Of a stretch of 64,000 bases of DNA, positions 22,601 through 33,392 are shown piece after piece; position 1 is the stretch's first letter, and each line of letters starts with the position of its first letter. The DNA comes from Pleurodeles waltl. Its lineage: Eukaryota; Chordata; Amphibia; Caudata; Salamandridae. A model generated the notes under the pieces. The model had not been told where the DNA came from, made no database searches, and saw nothing but the letters and a program-made list of their open reading frames with translations. A program made the position numbers and the translations under genes. The stretch lies in the NCBI RefSeq assembly GCF_031143425.1, contig NC_090439.1:355316027-355380026 (forward strand), in the 5' to 3' direction.

Positions 22601-22674
22601 GTAAGGGATAATTGGACCTGGTATAGGGTGTGAGTACCCAAGGTACCCCCTACAAACCAGCCCAGCCTCCTACA
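19630..22674 (+). repeat. 3.0 kb LTR of Gypsy element B (Gmr1-like)
   Basis: TGTGAGAAAGTAGCC at the start, CAGCCTCCTACA at the end, 3045 bp. It is the same family as the LTR at 54941-59490 (shared segments include the tandem CACTGGGATCC...AGGACCCCAGTGCTC motif and the CATTTCCTATTG-rich end). AATAAA lies at 22427. It is followed at 22675 by TTGGTGGCAGCGGTGG, a candidate primer-binding site. Confidence 0.8.
22427..22432 (+). terminator. Polyadenylation signal of Gypsy B LTR
   Basis: AATAAA in CACCCAAATAAACTGCC, about 245 bp before the LTR end. The related LTR has AATAAA at 59245, at the same relative distance. Confidence 0.6.
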
Positions 22675-22931
22675 TTGGTGGCAGCGGTGGTATAAGTACT
22701 TGCAATTCCTTTACCACTTTGTTACTGGTGCTTTTCACAAGACAAGCTTGCTCCAATACTTAGAGCATACATAGTATATACCTAGAAGTAATTTTCTAAC
22801 TTTCTAAAAAGTTCTTTAAACTTTGCAAAAGTTTTTACAAAGTTCTGAAAAGTTTTCTTATTTTCTCTACAAAGTTAGCTCTGTTATTCTACTAACTTCT
22901 TACTCACTTTCCTAAATTTTTCTCTTTCAAT
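22675..22931 (+). other. Leader of Gypsy element B
   Basis: Primer-binding-site-like TTGGTGGCAGCGGTGG, then an A/T-rich leader with repeated AAAAGTT/AAAGTTC motifs, the same style as 59491-59764. Non-coding. Confidence 0.5.
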
Positions 22932-24255
22932 ATGTCTTCTATAGAAGCTACCCCTAGAGTTGTGAAAAACAACATATGAGAATCTTAACTTTAAATGTCT
23001 GAGGGGTCTCTGTATTGAAAGACGTTTAGGGATTGGGAAGAACCCCAATAAGGAGTTCCTCTTAAATCTTCTTCTCCAAGATGACCAGGGACTCAGCACT
23101 GGTCCAAATCAGACAGAGGAGGGGGTGGAGGGGGTGGAGGAAGATTCCAACCAGGCAGGCTCAGAGGAGCGTGCTGATAATCCAGGGGATGGTCCTTCCA
23201 CTGATCTTTCGGTTAACAGGTCCCCTAGTGTAACTGAGAGTGGGAAGGGTTCCCTTCACCCCAGAGGCCAGGTCACTAGAGTGACTCCAGATAGAAAAAG
23301 ATCAGCCTCTGCACATTCCCATGTTACCTTTCTTTCAGATGTATCCCACACATCTAACCCTGAGGACCAGTCCCTAGATAGGGAACTCAGAAAGCTGAGG
23401 TTAGAGGAGGTCAGACTGAGGCTATTGCAGTAATAGTTGGCCTTAGACAGGGAATCCCTGGCTGTGGAATAGGAAAGGCAGGGTTTGGGGTTAGTTCCCC
23501 TAGGTGGCAGCAGCAGTTTCAGAAATTCAAATGTTAGGGAACCTTCATTTGACTCTAGGAATCTGCATAATGTTGTCCCTCCTTACAAGGATGGTGATGA
23601 CATATATAAGTGGTTTGCTGCACTTGAGAGGGCCTTTAAAGTTCAAAGGGTCCCTCATGTTCAGTGGGCTGCTATCCTGTGGCTATCCTTCTCTGGTAAG
23701 GGTAGAGGCAGACTCCTTATTGTCAGAGAGGATGATGTAGATAATTACCAAATTCTTAAAAGTGCACTCTTAGCTGGTCTGGGCTTAACCACTGAATAAT
23801 ACAGGATAAAGTTCATAGAGACCAGAAAGGAGTCATCACAGGATTGGACAGACTTTGTAGACTGTTCAGTGAAGGCCCTACAAGGTCGGTTAAATGGCAG
23901 TAAAGTGACTGACTATGAAAGCCTATATATCTTGATTCTGAGAGAGCATATATTGAATAATTGTGTGTCTGACTTGTTGCATCAGTATTTTGTGGACTCA
24001 GATCTGACCTCTCCCCAAGAATTGGGAAAGAACGCAGACAAATGGGTCAGAACAAGGATGAGCAGAAAAGCCCATACAGTGGGTGACAAAGACAGCAAAA
24101 TGAAAGATGGTGAAAAATCACAGGACAAGCAAGGGGATAAAAGTAAGCACAAAGATCCTTCTTCAGGTCTAAAACACTCCTCTGGGGGTGGGGATAAAAC
24201 TTCTTCAACTACCAAGTTACTGATGTCAATAACTCCACTCAGTCTCTCCCCTTAG
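22932..24255 (+). pseudogene. Gag of Gypsy element B, decayed
   Basis: The ATG at 22932 (MSSIEATPRVVKN) is followed by stops within 15 codons. Later segments align with the Gag at 59765: coiled-coil part (LDRELRKLRLEEVRLRLLQ), capsid-like VPPYKDGDDIYKWFAALERA, and the SCAN-like stretch SLYILILREHILNNCVSD to SPQELGKNADKWVRTR. Stops at 23431 and 23797 and small indels kill the frame. After KTSSTT near 24215 the sequence jumps to post-active-site protease sequence. Confidence 0.7.
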
Positions 24256-24628
24256 CTCTAGTTCAACTTAGTTGTGGTGGAGTTACTGGCCCTAAGCAGG
24301 TGGTTGTATCACCTAGCTTACCTGTAGATTGTCTCATAGGGAATGACCTAGAGGCCTCAGGTTGGGCTGAGGTAGAGTTTAGGACCCATGCATCCATGCT
24401 GGGTACCCTGAGGAACTACTTCCTCTCATTTCTGGTGAAATGAAAAAGCAAAGCAGAGAAAAAGGCCTGAAACCTCAGGATCCCTCCCCACCAACAGATA
24501 AAAAGGGTATCAAAGTATCCCTTCCTTACCCTGCCACTAAGGATACCATTCCTGTGGTGGGAGAAACCTCTCCTGGGGTGGAACTTGTACCACAGAAGCC
24601 CTCAGCTACCACAGCTGGACTCCCAGAG
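24217..24628 (+). pseudogene. Protease remnant of Gypsy B with internal deletion
   Basis: It begins abruptly at YQVTDVNNS and continues GGVTGPKQVVV, LPVDCLIGNDLE, matching the half of protease that follows the DTG site in the copy at 61444. The zinc knuckle and active site are deleted, and integrase and reverse transcriptase are absent. It ends at 24628 in the ERV LTR. Confidence 0.65.
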
Positions 24629-24990
24629 TTATTTCTATGCTTTCCTCTCATTGTCACAACTTTAATCCTGTCATGCTTTATCGTCCTGGTTATTGCAGTA
24701 CGTGCTTTATTATCTAAGATGCAGTTGCTTCATTAAAACCTTATTGAAACATATACTGCCTCTGTTTGTCATTGTATATGTGAAACTAATGTAACTGAGA
24801 GAAACGGATGAGATCTGAGTGACCACGATTTCCCTGAGGAGTCAATTGTGTAATGCGCCCGGCTGCCCAATCATCCCTGCTCTTGAGTAGAGATGAGGCA
24901 CTGCTAGTTAGCCGGAGCAAAACCCGTAGTGGGTTAGACTCAGTCCCCCACACCGCAGGCCATTCTGCTGCTCAAATCCAGTAATTCTCA
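24629..24990 (+). repeat. 3' LTR of the ERV, 5'-truncated
   Basis: Aligns with 5106-5489 of the 5' LTR, including the ATTAAA signal and GCGCCCGGCTGCCC. The first 578 bp (U3 and promoter) are missing. It is fused directly to Gypsy B protease sequence on the left. On the right it ends at TTCTCA, followed by ATCAG and the Gag of Gypsy A. Confidence 0.75.
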
Positions 24991-25472
24991 ATCAGTGTTC
25001 CCTAATGTTTCTTTTCAATTTCCCACCCAACTCGGGCCCTTTCAAAGGCAGAAAACCATTTGACTATATCATCCCCTATAGTGAAGGGAGGGACAACTCC
25101 TTTTGAGTGTTTAATGTTGAAAGCTTTTTCCTTCAACACTTGGAGCTGACTCTCTAAGGCCAGTCTCTTGGTCAGTCTGGCAGTATCCAGGTCTATTTAT
25201 GTGGGTGCTCTAGAGCTGCTGGGGGAAGAGGAGCTACCCTCATCCCCATTCTCCACAGGATCTTCACTCATCACAGATGCATCATCATCATTTACTTCAT
25301 CTGTCTGGTTATCTCTTTCATACTGGGCCACCAGAAATCTAAGTTACTCTGTTTTGGGGCTCTTTCCGGTCTGAATTATGTATAGTCTACACAGTTTCCT
25401 TAACTGGCCATAACTATATGCCTCATAATGTTCCAGGTCGAGCTCCTGGGTCCTGACCTCTGTATTAGACAT
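24991..25472 (-). pseudogene. Gag N-terminal part of Gypsy element A
   Basis: On the minus strand the ATG at 25472 gives MSNTEVRTQELDLEHYEAYS, then a SAP-like short helical region (YGQLRKLCRLY...), an acidic Ser-rich linker and VVPPFTIGDDIVKWFSAFER, the capsid start that aligns with VPPYKEGDDINKWFAALER at 60449. Two stops are visible (near 25345 and 25200). It stops where the ERV 3' LTR begins. The remainder of Gag is at 3888-4522. Confidence 0.65.
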
Positions 25473-25739
25473 ATTTACTTTACTAAAATTGGAACCTTTT
25501 TAGAAATTTGGAATCCCCTTTTTGGATAGGTCCACTAAAGTAAGGACTTTTAAAACGTTTTGCTAGAGTTGTAGGGACCTAGCCAGGCCCTAACAATTAT
25601 TTTACAAATTTGCAAAAACTGTTTAGTCAATAAAAAATAATTACCTAAAGGCAATTTGGAGAGCTATCTGTGTGCTCACAAAATTAACAAAGTGGTATCA
25701 GCAAATGCAAAGTCTTTATCCCATTGCTGATCCACCAAA
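25473..25739 (-). other. Leader and primer-binding site of Gypsy element A
   Basis: On the minus strand TTTGGTGGATCAGCAATGGG directly follows the LTR end (25739-25720), as a primer-binding site should. Then a non-coding A/T-rich leader runs to the gag ATG at 25472. Confidence 0.55.
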
Positions 25740-28211
25740 TGTAGGAGGCTGGGCCTCTAATAGTGTACAAAAGTAGGCACACTGTGTAGGGGGTCCAGGC
25801 AACCACACGTTGGTTTCCAAAGGCAAAAACTAGAACACATAATGCACTAATTTTTGAGGTAGCTTGGTTGAGCAGTTAGGCTAATCTTCGAGAAGTGCAA
25901 AGCATTGGCTGTACTCACAGTATCAATCATGTGGCTCACATGCTCAAAGGAGTAACTCGAGACCAATTTATAAAAATACTTCAGATTTGTATATAATTTT
26001 TAAGACCAAGATTATCAAAATTTGTTAAGTACTTTTTAAGATATTAATTTTTAAAGTTTTATTTAATGCAGTCTTTCTGTGCGTAATTATGCACAATAGG
26101 AATCAATAGGCAGTCACTTTTATAAATGCATATAAAATCGCACGGCTATGTTACCAGGTTCCGCTTTTGCAGGTTGGTCGAGGCCATCAGTGGGCACACT
26201 GTGCCAGCTGGAGAGGCTCGGGCGGCTCCCGGTTCCGGCATGAGCAGCGTTGGAAAGTCTCTTGGAGCAGGTACAGGGCCACTAAGGGGGACCACTTGGA
26301 AAAGGGTGGTTCTTGCAGATTTAAATGTGGTGCCTTGGGGTCCCATTAGGGGGTCGAGGTTGCAACTCACAGCTGGTTCCTTATTGCAGGGCACTGGGCA
26401 GCCAGATGCAGGGCGAGTTGTTGATCCAGGCGCTGTGCGCAATGGAGTCCCTTCAAACTGGAGGTGAGTCTCTTGGACTGCGGCTTACAGGACAACGGGG
26501 GCACTCTGGTGGGAGATCCAGGGTGTTCCTGAAATCCCTCGACTGGGGCTTCCTCTTGGTCTTTTTTTTCAGCTCTAGGGAAGATGGTTTTCTTGGTGTC
26601 CGATGTCCACTGACCAGTACCTGGCGTATTGGCATGGCTCAGCCACTGGAGGGAGCAGTGCCACCAAACTTGGCACACTTGTGGGGCTTGACCTGGTGGT
26701 CACTGGTGTCTTGTCTGATCTGGCTGTGACTTCTGGTTTGGGAGCTATCAGCCAGTCAGTGAAGTTATTCTCACTAGCATTTTGGTTCTTGCTGGGGTGC
26801 AGAGTGGTACCTCCTCTCAGAAGGGAGATCTTAGGTGATTGTTGATGCCTGGAAGTCTTCTGGGTTCCTTGAGGTAGGTCCATTTTCATCTCCTCCGCAG
26901 CGATGATTGTTGGGTCCTTGGTGCAGCAGGCAGGGGTTGGCGCCTTTTCTTGATGAAGCAGGTCCACAGTTCTCTTGCTTTGGATCTTCTTTGGTGCTGT
27001 TCTTCTATGTCCTTTCAAACCTGATTTCTTGGTCTAAGGGTGCCCACAAAATACTGAATTTAGTGGGCGTTTTAGGAGGAGGTTGGTAGTGTTCAATGAG
27101 ACACTTGCCTTTGGGTGGCTACACCCACTATAGTGACCACTTCCAATGTAAAGGATCACTTCCCTAAAGCTCATTGCCTATTTTCTCTCCATGCAAGACA
27201 GAGGAAAATGAAAAAGAGGGTCCAGCTCATACGCAACACCTTAGGACAAAAGTGGAGTTTTTTCAAAGGGGGATGCCAGCTGCTGCTAGCAGCAGGCTTG
27301 GGGTCGAGTTTAAAGGGTGGTAAGCCCTTTGAAGCTCACCGCCAGGACAGTGCATAATCCTGAATGGAGAGGGTGTTAGCTCCTCCACCCAAGAAGGGCA
27401 TTGTCCTACAAACTAGAGAGGAGGGGCTCTCCCCCAACGTTTGTATATTGGATGTTTGGGGGTGGAAGCTGGATAAGACCAGTCAGCAACCATGCCAGGA
27501 TAGTTAACTTTTGCAGGGGGCACCTCTGAGTTGGTCCCTGGGTACATTTAGGGATAAATCCAATACTGGCACCAGTTCAGATTCAGTATTCTGAGATGTT
27601 TGATTCCAAACAACCCAGGGTTCAGAGTGGCCATCATGTACCTGGGAAACTCGTGTTGACCAGTGTCCAGCGCATGTATTAAGATGGCTTCTCTATTCAC
27701 TTACTATGTCCCAGGTGTGGCAAGGACACAGTGGGGGGCATATTGTTCATGCAGCTATGCCCTCACATATTAAATGGAACACCCTGCCTTAGGGCTTTAA
27801 GGCCTGCCAGAGGGGTGTCTTACTGATAGTAAATGCAGTGTATGGTGGACAGGCACACAGGAAGTGTGCCATGTCAAGTTTGTATTTTAGTTTTGCACCA
27901 GAACACTCAGTGTGCAGTTGCAGTGCTTGGTGCATCTGGAAGCATGGCCCTTGAGGGTGACACAATTAGTGCTGCTGCTCTCAGGGGCTTAACTATAGTA
28001 CCCCATGCCCTGGGCACCTAGTAGCCCCCTTACTAGAGACTTATATTAGTAGTTAAAGATGTATCTTGCATCACAACAGATTAAGGGAAAGAGATCTGGA
28101 CCAGGGAACCTGGTTAGCAGGGGCCCTGGGCACTACAATTTCTAGGATACATCAACATCAGGCAAAAAGTAGGACGATAACCATGTAAAAAAGAGGCCAC
28201 CTTTGACAACA
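25740..28211 (-). repeat. 2.5 kb LTR of Gypsy element A (minus orientation)
   Basis: On the minus strand it starts TGTTGTCAAAGGTGGCC (28211) and ends GGCCCAGCCTCCTACA (25740), 2472 bp. AATAAA is on the minus strand near 26060. Its first half aligns with the plus-strand LTR segment at 30338-30952, so the two belong to one family. ORFs within it have no support. Confidence 0.7.
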
Positions 28212-29893
28212 GAGTTGTGCAGGTGAACCTTAGAATGCCCATCCATGGAAAGAGGAGTCCTTGGAGCGCCAACCTTCAAGCATTACTATTTGGTGGTGCA
28301 GCTACAGTGGGTGAGCCGATGGCTGGCCAAAAGCCACCGAGATGACACTGCCACACTGCACACTCTCTTGTGATTGGAACTGACCTTACACCTATTCCAC
28401 ACCACATAGACCCAAGACCACCCTCTCTTTATCCGGATAGCGCACTACTGCTTCCAGCAGGGTTTATGTATCACAGCCCAGACCACCGCTTACGCTTCTG
28501 CCATCCCCTTGCTGGGCTTCCTGCTAACTAGAGGTTTCCTGTAACACTAGCACTCCAATGGCATAGCAACTATGGACGACCTCTTTAAAGATGTCAGCCT
28601 GCTCCCCTTCAATATGTTAACTGGGCAGTTCAACATTCACATGAGGCAGTTTGTAACACATCAGACATTGACTGACAAACTGTTCACAGATGCTCACTGT
28701 TATACAGTACCTTCACACTATGGGCAATGGCCGCAGGCTTATTAGCTGGATAGCCAAGGTCATTCTTCAGGGTAAGTGGGAAAGAGAAATCGAGATGATA
28801 TTCCACGGCAATATTAGAGAGAGGATGCCTTGTTTCTAGAAATGAGGGGTTCAAACTTATCCAATTTTACATCTTGTGTAGAGCATACCTCCCTCCTGAT
28901 ACGATAAATGAGTTTTTCTCTGAGGCGAATGCTTTCTGTCCTCTATGTCATTCACCCCATGCTGAATTATTCCACAAGCTTTGGCCCTGCCCGTCTTTGT
29001 CTCAATATTGGACAACAGTAACCTCGCCATTCGCTTGGATAAGAGGTTTTACTCCTCTACACAGTTGGGACAATGCACCTTAGGTTCCTATACATGCATC
29101 AAGAAGAATAAGGTAAAAGCCTGTTTGTTAGACCTAACTTTGCTCTTTGCAAGCCTTGTCATTCTGTGTCATTGGAATGCTATCCATCCTCCCTCTTCGA
29201 CTGAATGGCACCAAATCATTAACGGCAAGGGCCAAGGCAGAGAGCATGACTATGAGAGCAGAAGAAGCCAGAGGCCTCTGGAAACATCCCAACTCTCAGG
29301 GATGGGATGAGTTTCTACATTACTTCCAAACAGTAACCAAAGACTACTTTCTTCCCCCATAGAGGCACGACATATCTCGTACAATTGGATGACACTTCAA
29401 GTAATATCTTTCTGAAATTACCAAGCCCCAACCTCCCTCCCACAACCCCCCCTGCATGTCTGCCATTGCCACATCCATGCCTCTTTCTTACTAGGCATTC
29501 TCTGTTTGTCCACCTGGTGATAGATACAACCCTAGCAACGGTACCATTGACTGACATTTACTTCTGCAGTGTACAGAACCCTCTGAGATGCTTCTACCAA
29601 TCTGCCCTACTACACATAACCATTCACTAACGGCCAGCTACATTTGTTGCTTGATGTTTGTTTTTTTCTTCTCTCTCCCACTGTCTCCCTTCTGTACCTT
29701 TCCCTAGCTCGTGGCTCTCTATTAGTGTAAATTAAGCATGTCCCTTACTGTTCGTCGTATCTTGTGATTCATCTCTAGGTTGAAGATGTAACTAAGACTT
29801 CACATATAGCAATGCGCACTGCTCACGCTCCTGCAATGCAACCATTGTGATGTTTTGTTAGTAACAAAATCCAATAAAAAAAATAAAAAATAA
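28212..29893 (+). mobile_element. L1-type LINE, 3' end of ORF2 with poly(A)
   Basis: L1 ORF2 C-terminal sequence in broken frames: QLQWVSRWLAKSH (about 28300), MDDLFKDVSLLPFNMLTGQF (28572), FCPLCHSPHAELFHKLWPC (28933, the C-terminal Cys-His motif) and HYFQTVTKDYFLPP before a stop at 29360. The 3' UTR ends AATAAAAAAAATAAAAAATA at 29872-29893. The left edge coincides with the LTR of Gypsy A, so the 5' part of this L1 may lie on the far side of that insertion, outside the window. Confidence 0.7.
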
Positions 29894-30337
29894 GGGGCCT
29901 TACATTTTGTAAAATCAGACAAACATGAGAGGAAGGGAATCTACATTGTGAACTCTCTGCCAAATGCAGTAGGAAAGGTCATGTCAGAAGCAATAGGGCG
30001 AGGCAGGTGGCAAGGTGTTGCTGAGCCTCTGCCATTGCCCTGAGGTCTTTTACCTCTGATGTCCTGGCATCCAATCTACTAAGGTTCTGTAAACGGAACC
30101 AAGTACAACTGCTTCAGCATGTGACTCTCAGTGTTAGCAATTGCAAGCCGTAACATGCTAAAGATTTTCTTACAATATAAATTAGGCCCCAAGAATGCAC
30201 ACAATTCAGATGTCTTCTACAACGCTGAATACATTTTATGCTTTAGCAGTGATTTGTACACTACAGAAGGGTAAATCAATCTCCCTTTTCTGCTGGTAAT
30301 ATATGATCATCTTTACTCAATCGCTTCTCATGGGTTC
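29894..30337. other. Unclassified interval
   Basis: 444 bp between the L1 poly(A) and a solo LTR. No coding sense, terminal repeat or tandem repeat seen. Confidence 0.5.
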
Positions 30338-30952
30338 TGTAGGAAAGTGCCTCTCTGACATGGTCATCCCCCCACACACACACTTTTCGCCTGGTTTCTG
30401 GTGCAATTTTGACTGAAAGTGCACTGGGTCCCTGTTAAACAGGTCACCGGTGCCAGATCCCTTTCCCCAAAACAGCACAGTCATTTTTCCCAAATGGCAA
30501 ACCCTTTAGTTACCACTGTAGGCCCCTAGTAAACGGTTCCCTTGGTACATAGGGCATGGGACACTAAAGAAGGCCCCTAAGGGCTGCAGCACAGATTGTG
30601 CCACCCTCAAGGACCCTCTCACCAAATGCACACAGTGCTGCCATTGCAGTCTGCATGTCTTGGTGCAGAGATAAAATGAAAACATGACATGGCCCACAGC
30701 ATGTGTGCCCTGTCCCGTTTACACTGCGTGCAATATATGTAAGTCACCCCTCTAGCAGGTCTTCCAGCCCTAAAGGCTGGGTGCATTATATTACACGTGA
30801 GGGCATAACTGCCTGAGCAGATATGTCCCAGCTGCGTCTTTGTCGATTCCCAGACATAGTAAGTGAACAGGGAAGCCATTTTAAGTACATGTGCTGGACC
30901 TTGGTCATTACAAGTTCCCCAGCTACATGATAGCTTTACTGAAGATAGGGAT

Positions 30953-31887
30953 TGTAAGGGAGCCGAATAAGTGGGAGGAGGTCTATAAGGATGTTTTCTA
31001 TTGGTAAGCTCTTTATTTTCTTCCCACCACGGTCTCTTCTAAACAAAAAAAAAAAATGAATAATAATCTGAACATAATAATTGGCTTAGGGTTGTCGCTC
31101 TCTTAGCCAGTCTTTTCTTTCTCTTTGGTAACTTTCAAGAGGGGGGCCGCGTGGACTGTCCTGGCTTGGTCCTGGGTCATCGGTCTTCCGGCGGATTTCC
31201 CTCAAAAAAATACAGAAAGGACAGTATGAGGTAAGTATCCACTTAGTGGTATTATAGGGGTATCTCATCAGGGTACCAGAGAGGTATGGGAGGTGAGTGA
31301 AGGTGAAGTGATACTGCTCAAGTGCACATACAGTGATTTACACCCCTACAATAGTGAAGTAAACTACTTGGTAGTGCATGCAAGGGAGTCAGTTTCTCCC
31401 TTTAATATTTTTTTTGTTGTTGAAGGTTTTCTCCTGTTTCTCCCTCCCCTGCTTCTCTGAAAATGCCTTTGAGCTGCCGCTCGACCTGCCTTCCAACAAG
31501 CCCGTACTTTGTGTAGCCACGCTCCTCTTGGAACTTGGCTGAACTGCTTCACCGTGTCCTTTTTCTGGGGTGAGCCGGACTCTTCACATGCTCCCTTGGC
31601 GACTCTTCCTCCTCCTCCTTGCTTCCCTGCATGGCTTCCCGGTGTCTTTCAGGTCCTGCGTCGCATTCGCCTTCAGGATCTTCCTGCTTGATGATCCCGT
31701 TCGTTGGGGAGAGAGCCGTGTCTCTCCCTATCTCCTTTTCTTCCAGCGTGATGCGCGCCGAGAGGTCACGACCTCAGAAGTGCTCCGCGTCCTGTGAGGT
31801 GGAGCATCTTTTTAAAGTGCCCCCGATGCACTCCATGGGGAATCCTTCGTGTGCGTCGCGGTCCGGCGTGGCGGTCGGGCAGTGACA
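30953..31887 (-). mobile_element. Solo LTR D with exact 5-bp target duplication
   Basis: On the minus strand: TGTCACTGCCCG at the start, CTCCCTTACA at the end, 935 bp, TG...CA termini. It is flanked by GGGAT at 30948-30952 and 31888-31892. A TTTAAAAAG box lies about 75 bp from the LTR start (minus strand, near 31810) and AATAAAGAG near 31010, which favours minus orientation. No homology to the other LTRs here, so its family is unknown. Confidence 0.65.
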
Positions 31888-32516
31888 GGGATGTTTGGTA
31901 TCAAACATCTCATATTAAAAACCCCTCACTGAATACAGTGGTGAATGTATTAATATATGCACTTAGAGGGCACCTTAGAGTTGCCCCCTGAAAACCTGCC
32001 AACTCCTAGTATGGGCACTTACTGGTCAAAACTAGTGCAGCCACCTGAGACAAGTTCTGGCCCCCTGAGGTGAGAGCCAATGCTCTTGAGGGTTCAGAAG
32101 AAAGGCCTGCTCTCGGCAGAGGTGTGACCTCCTGTCCCAGGCAGGATGGACATTCAAGGGCAGGGAGCTTCAAAGGCCTTGGCGCCTTGGTAATGCAACT
32201 CAGGCCTCTCCAAGGTGGAGAAAGCCGACCCCCAGTCCCTGACCCCACTTTTGGCATCAGGACTGGTGGGAAAATTAGGCAGATTAGGGGGTGTGCCCAC
32301 TTCATGCCAGTCCCACCCCTAAGGTGGACAAGCTGAAGTGGACACTACCTTTTAAATTCCTCCATCTTGTGTGGAAGGAATTAGGCCAATAGTTTAGTTT
32401 AGTTTAGGAGGTTTATATAGGTGTATATAGAAGATGGCTGCCAGAAGGCCTCCCAGCACTGAAACTGACACTATAAACTGCTGAATAACCTAATTAAGCC
32501 CTAAATAACCAGGTTT

Positions 32517-33189
32517 TCAAATCCTTATGGAAGGACAATTACTGGCTATGTTGGCGATGCTCCAGTGGGAGAGAGTTCCAAAGTTTGGAAGCTCTGTATG
32601 CCATAGACCGTCTAGCACACCAAGATCCCTGAAATTTAGGAATCTTCTGCAAGGAGGCCATAGACGATCTGAGAGACCTATGAGGGATATAGGCCTTAAA
32701 AGAGCAGGGCTCCTATTATGGAGACCTCTGTGCGTAACGCAGAGGGCATTAAATTGTATTTGTTGTTCCACCGGAAGCCAGTGGAGGGCAGCTATGGAGG
32801 TTTTAGCAGATTGATACCTTGGGATGTTCATGAGAAGGCTAGCAGCAGCATCCTGCACAGCCTGCAGCCTCTTCACCACATACTCAATTGAGACAAGGTA
32901 GAGGGCATTACTGTAATCTAAACATGAGGGCCTGAACAATAAGCCTTTTGGCTACGAAAGGAAGAAAGTCAAAGACTTTCCTCAGCAACTCAACACTTTG
33001 AAACAGATGGCAGCCATCATTCTCACATGATGGTCCATAGTAAGGTTGGAGTCCAGCCACATACCCAAACTCTTTATTGCACTTTTTGGAGGTGGGAAAA
33101 TCTCCAGACCCTCTGGGACAAGAGTCAGGGTCCTATGCTGAAGGTTGTTGCCCAATAACATAACCTCTGTCATGTCTTCATTCAGTTTT
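32517..33189 (-). pseudogene. CR1/L2-group reverse transcriptase, C-terminal part
   Basis: In minus-strand frames: LNEDMTEVMLLGNNLQ at 33185, then LDYSNALYLVSIEYVVKRLQ, VQDAAASLLMN and HWLPVEQQIQFNAL, the standard C-terminal block of CR1/L2-clade polymerases. It continues the polymerase interrupted at 39395 by the L1. The two halves join inside KLKLNE. Confidence 0.7.
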
Positions 33190-33392
33190 TTTTTTTATAA
33201 CTCTGTTTTTATTGAGTTTGGAAAACATGATCAACTGTAAACATACAGTGCAGTGCTGGTTATTGCGAGACATGGCAGTATCATTATATTACAGTACCAG
33301 AGGGCCTCATTCACATAAATCCAAGCCTAGATACAATGGCAACCACTGCGGCTGAATTTCCCGCAGGCCCCACCTCCCCCGCCAAAGATCCA

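Larger units (their letters stand above)
4523..24995 (+). mobile_element. Spuma-like (foamy-virus-like) endogenous retrovirus, degraded and interrupted
   Basis: Plus-strand provirus: 5' LTR 4528-5489, gag about 5784-7279, pol 7143-18410 (interrupted by Harbinger-1 at 8818-16644), env start 18690-19629, then an unrelated Gypsy LTR and gag, then the terminal 362 bp of the 3' LTR (24629-24990). Foamy-like traits: no CCHC knuckle in Gag but a basic Gly/Arg-rich tail, YVDD reverse transcriptase, RNase H and integrase of matching architecture, and an Env leader with a hydrophobic N-terminal segment. It lies in Gypsy element A with a likely 5-bp duplication TTCAG/ATCAG. All genes carry stops or frameshifts, so it cannot be infectious as present. 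Assignment to the spuma-like group is by motif recognition only. Confidence 0.65.

Noticed and set aside
25740..28211. ORFs of 100-150 residues between 26126 and 27018
   Set aside because: They lie in an LTR, have no recognisable domain, occur on both strands, and are not shared with the related LTR at 30338.
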